A stretch of 41,170 nt of DNA. Source: Adlercreutzia sp. ZJ141. GTDB lineage: Bacteria; Actinomycetota; Coriobacteriia; Coriobacteriales; Eggerthellaceae. The first letter of the stretch is position 1. Each line of letters opens with the position of its first letter. Made by a program: the position numbers and the translations under genes. Below the pieces are notes generated by a model. It was not told the DNA's origin and did no database searches. It saw only the letters and a list, made by a program, of their open reading frames with translations. Shown here piece after piece: positions 40,816 to 41,170 of the stretch. The stretch spans positions 1-41,170 of the forward strand of contig NZ_JAAKEB010000018.1 of the NCBI RefSeq assembly GCF_011038965.1. Reading direction: 5' to 3'.

Positions 40816-41170
40816 ATGATTACAACGGACATATGGTAGCAGATTATTCGGCGGATGTGTATGGTTTGGTGGATAGGTACGGCGTTTTGACCGGTTGCAC
40901 GGTGTGTACAGTGCATATCCGGCCATTTGGTGCGTTTCCGCTTGACGTTGCCGAATTGTAATGCCGTTGCTGCATTCTCTTTCAAAGGATATGACCAACC
41001 TGTCGCCGTGCAAAACAAGCGAAGTGGTACGATATGCGCGATGTGCCCGTCTTTAGGATTTGACACCAGAATTCTTTAGGATTTTCGACATACGCTTATC
41101 TGTAAAAACCAGCCAATGAGCTGGTCTTTTTGTATATTCTGTGGAGGATTGACAAAATACTTCAAAAGGG
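40816..41170. other. Intergenic right end of the window
   Basis: About 355 bases with no convincing gene. The promoter of the riboswitch-controlled transporter must lie in the left part. A 12-base direct repeat TCTTTAGGATTT (41050-41061 and 41073-41084, period 23) and a terminator (41104-41132) are present, and a TTGACA box at 41149-41154 may be the -35 of a gene beyond the window. Confidence 0.5.
41104..41132. terminator. Bidirectional terminator
   Basis: ACCAGC (41108-41113) and GCTGGT (41120-41125) form a stem flanked by an A5 run on the left and a T5 run on the right, so it can work in either direction. No gene on the plus strand precedes it, so it probably ends a minus-strand gene to the right, or attenuates a plus-strand leader. 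Confidence 0.75.

Overview
The window reads as chromosomal DNA of an anaerobic, moderately GC-rich Gram-positive actinobacterium, most likely class Coriobacteriia, order Eggerthellales. The reasons are the protein types together (an EF-G-like second translation factor, an LPxTG surface protein with VaFE/T-Q type repeats, a DUF4860-type pilus cluster), ATG/GTG/TTG starts behind strong AGGAGG sites, and the absence of an outer-membrane secretin in the pilus cluster. The species is not proven by the sequence. I see no transposase, integrase, phage gene or CRISPR array.

Layout. 1-580: a 5S rRNA (end of an rRNA operon), its terminator, and a strongly self-complementary leader before an EF-G paralogue (581-2650). 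2752-6830 (minus): MoxR-type AAA ATPase, zinc-motif/VWA protein and a BspA-type leucine-rich-repeat protein, probably one operon. 7017-9401 (minus): a large sortase-anchored adhesin with thioester, SpaA/Cna-B-like and T-Q ester-bond domains. 9888-15546 (plus): glmS, acpS, nnrD, ligA. 15704-21044 (plus): a five-gene ABC importer, probably for nickel, with a NikR-like operator, a Tat/lipoprotein binding protein ending in a His-rich motif, and an ATPase with a His-rich N-terminus. 21601-27178 (plus): a signalling module of a REC/HD-GYP/GGDEF protein, an Hpt protein and a hybrid histidine kinase; an 11-G tract abuts the first start codon. 27309-31332 (minus): PilT-type ATPase, three or four small pilin-like membrane proteins and a PilC/GspF platform protein, with a transglutaminase-like lipoprotein just upstream (31398-32387). 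32796-33551 (minus): a short-chain dehydrogenase. 33896-37536 (plus): tRNA-Pro(CGG), tatA, greA, lysS and an HdeD-type membrane protein. 37585-40815 (minus): a CPA2 antiporter, then an NhaC-superfamily transporter preceded by a lysine riboswitch, which makes lysine its likely substrate.

How parts work together. The nickel importer exports its binding protein through Tat, and a TatA lies in the same window. The signalling genes form a plausible phosphorelay (kinase, Hpt, response regulator) ending in c-di-GMP synthesis and breakdown, and the type IV pilus genes that follow are a plausible output, though this is inference. The most unusual signals are non-coding: an 18-bp long-range helix before the EF-G paralogue, degenerate 11-bp tandem repeats with a TTGCAGG core in two divergent intergenic regions, a 29-pair hairpin after the nickel operon whose wobble pairs point to a plus-strand RNA, and the poly-G tract at the c-di-GMP gene.
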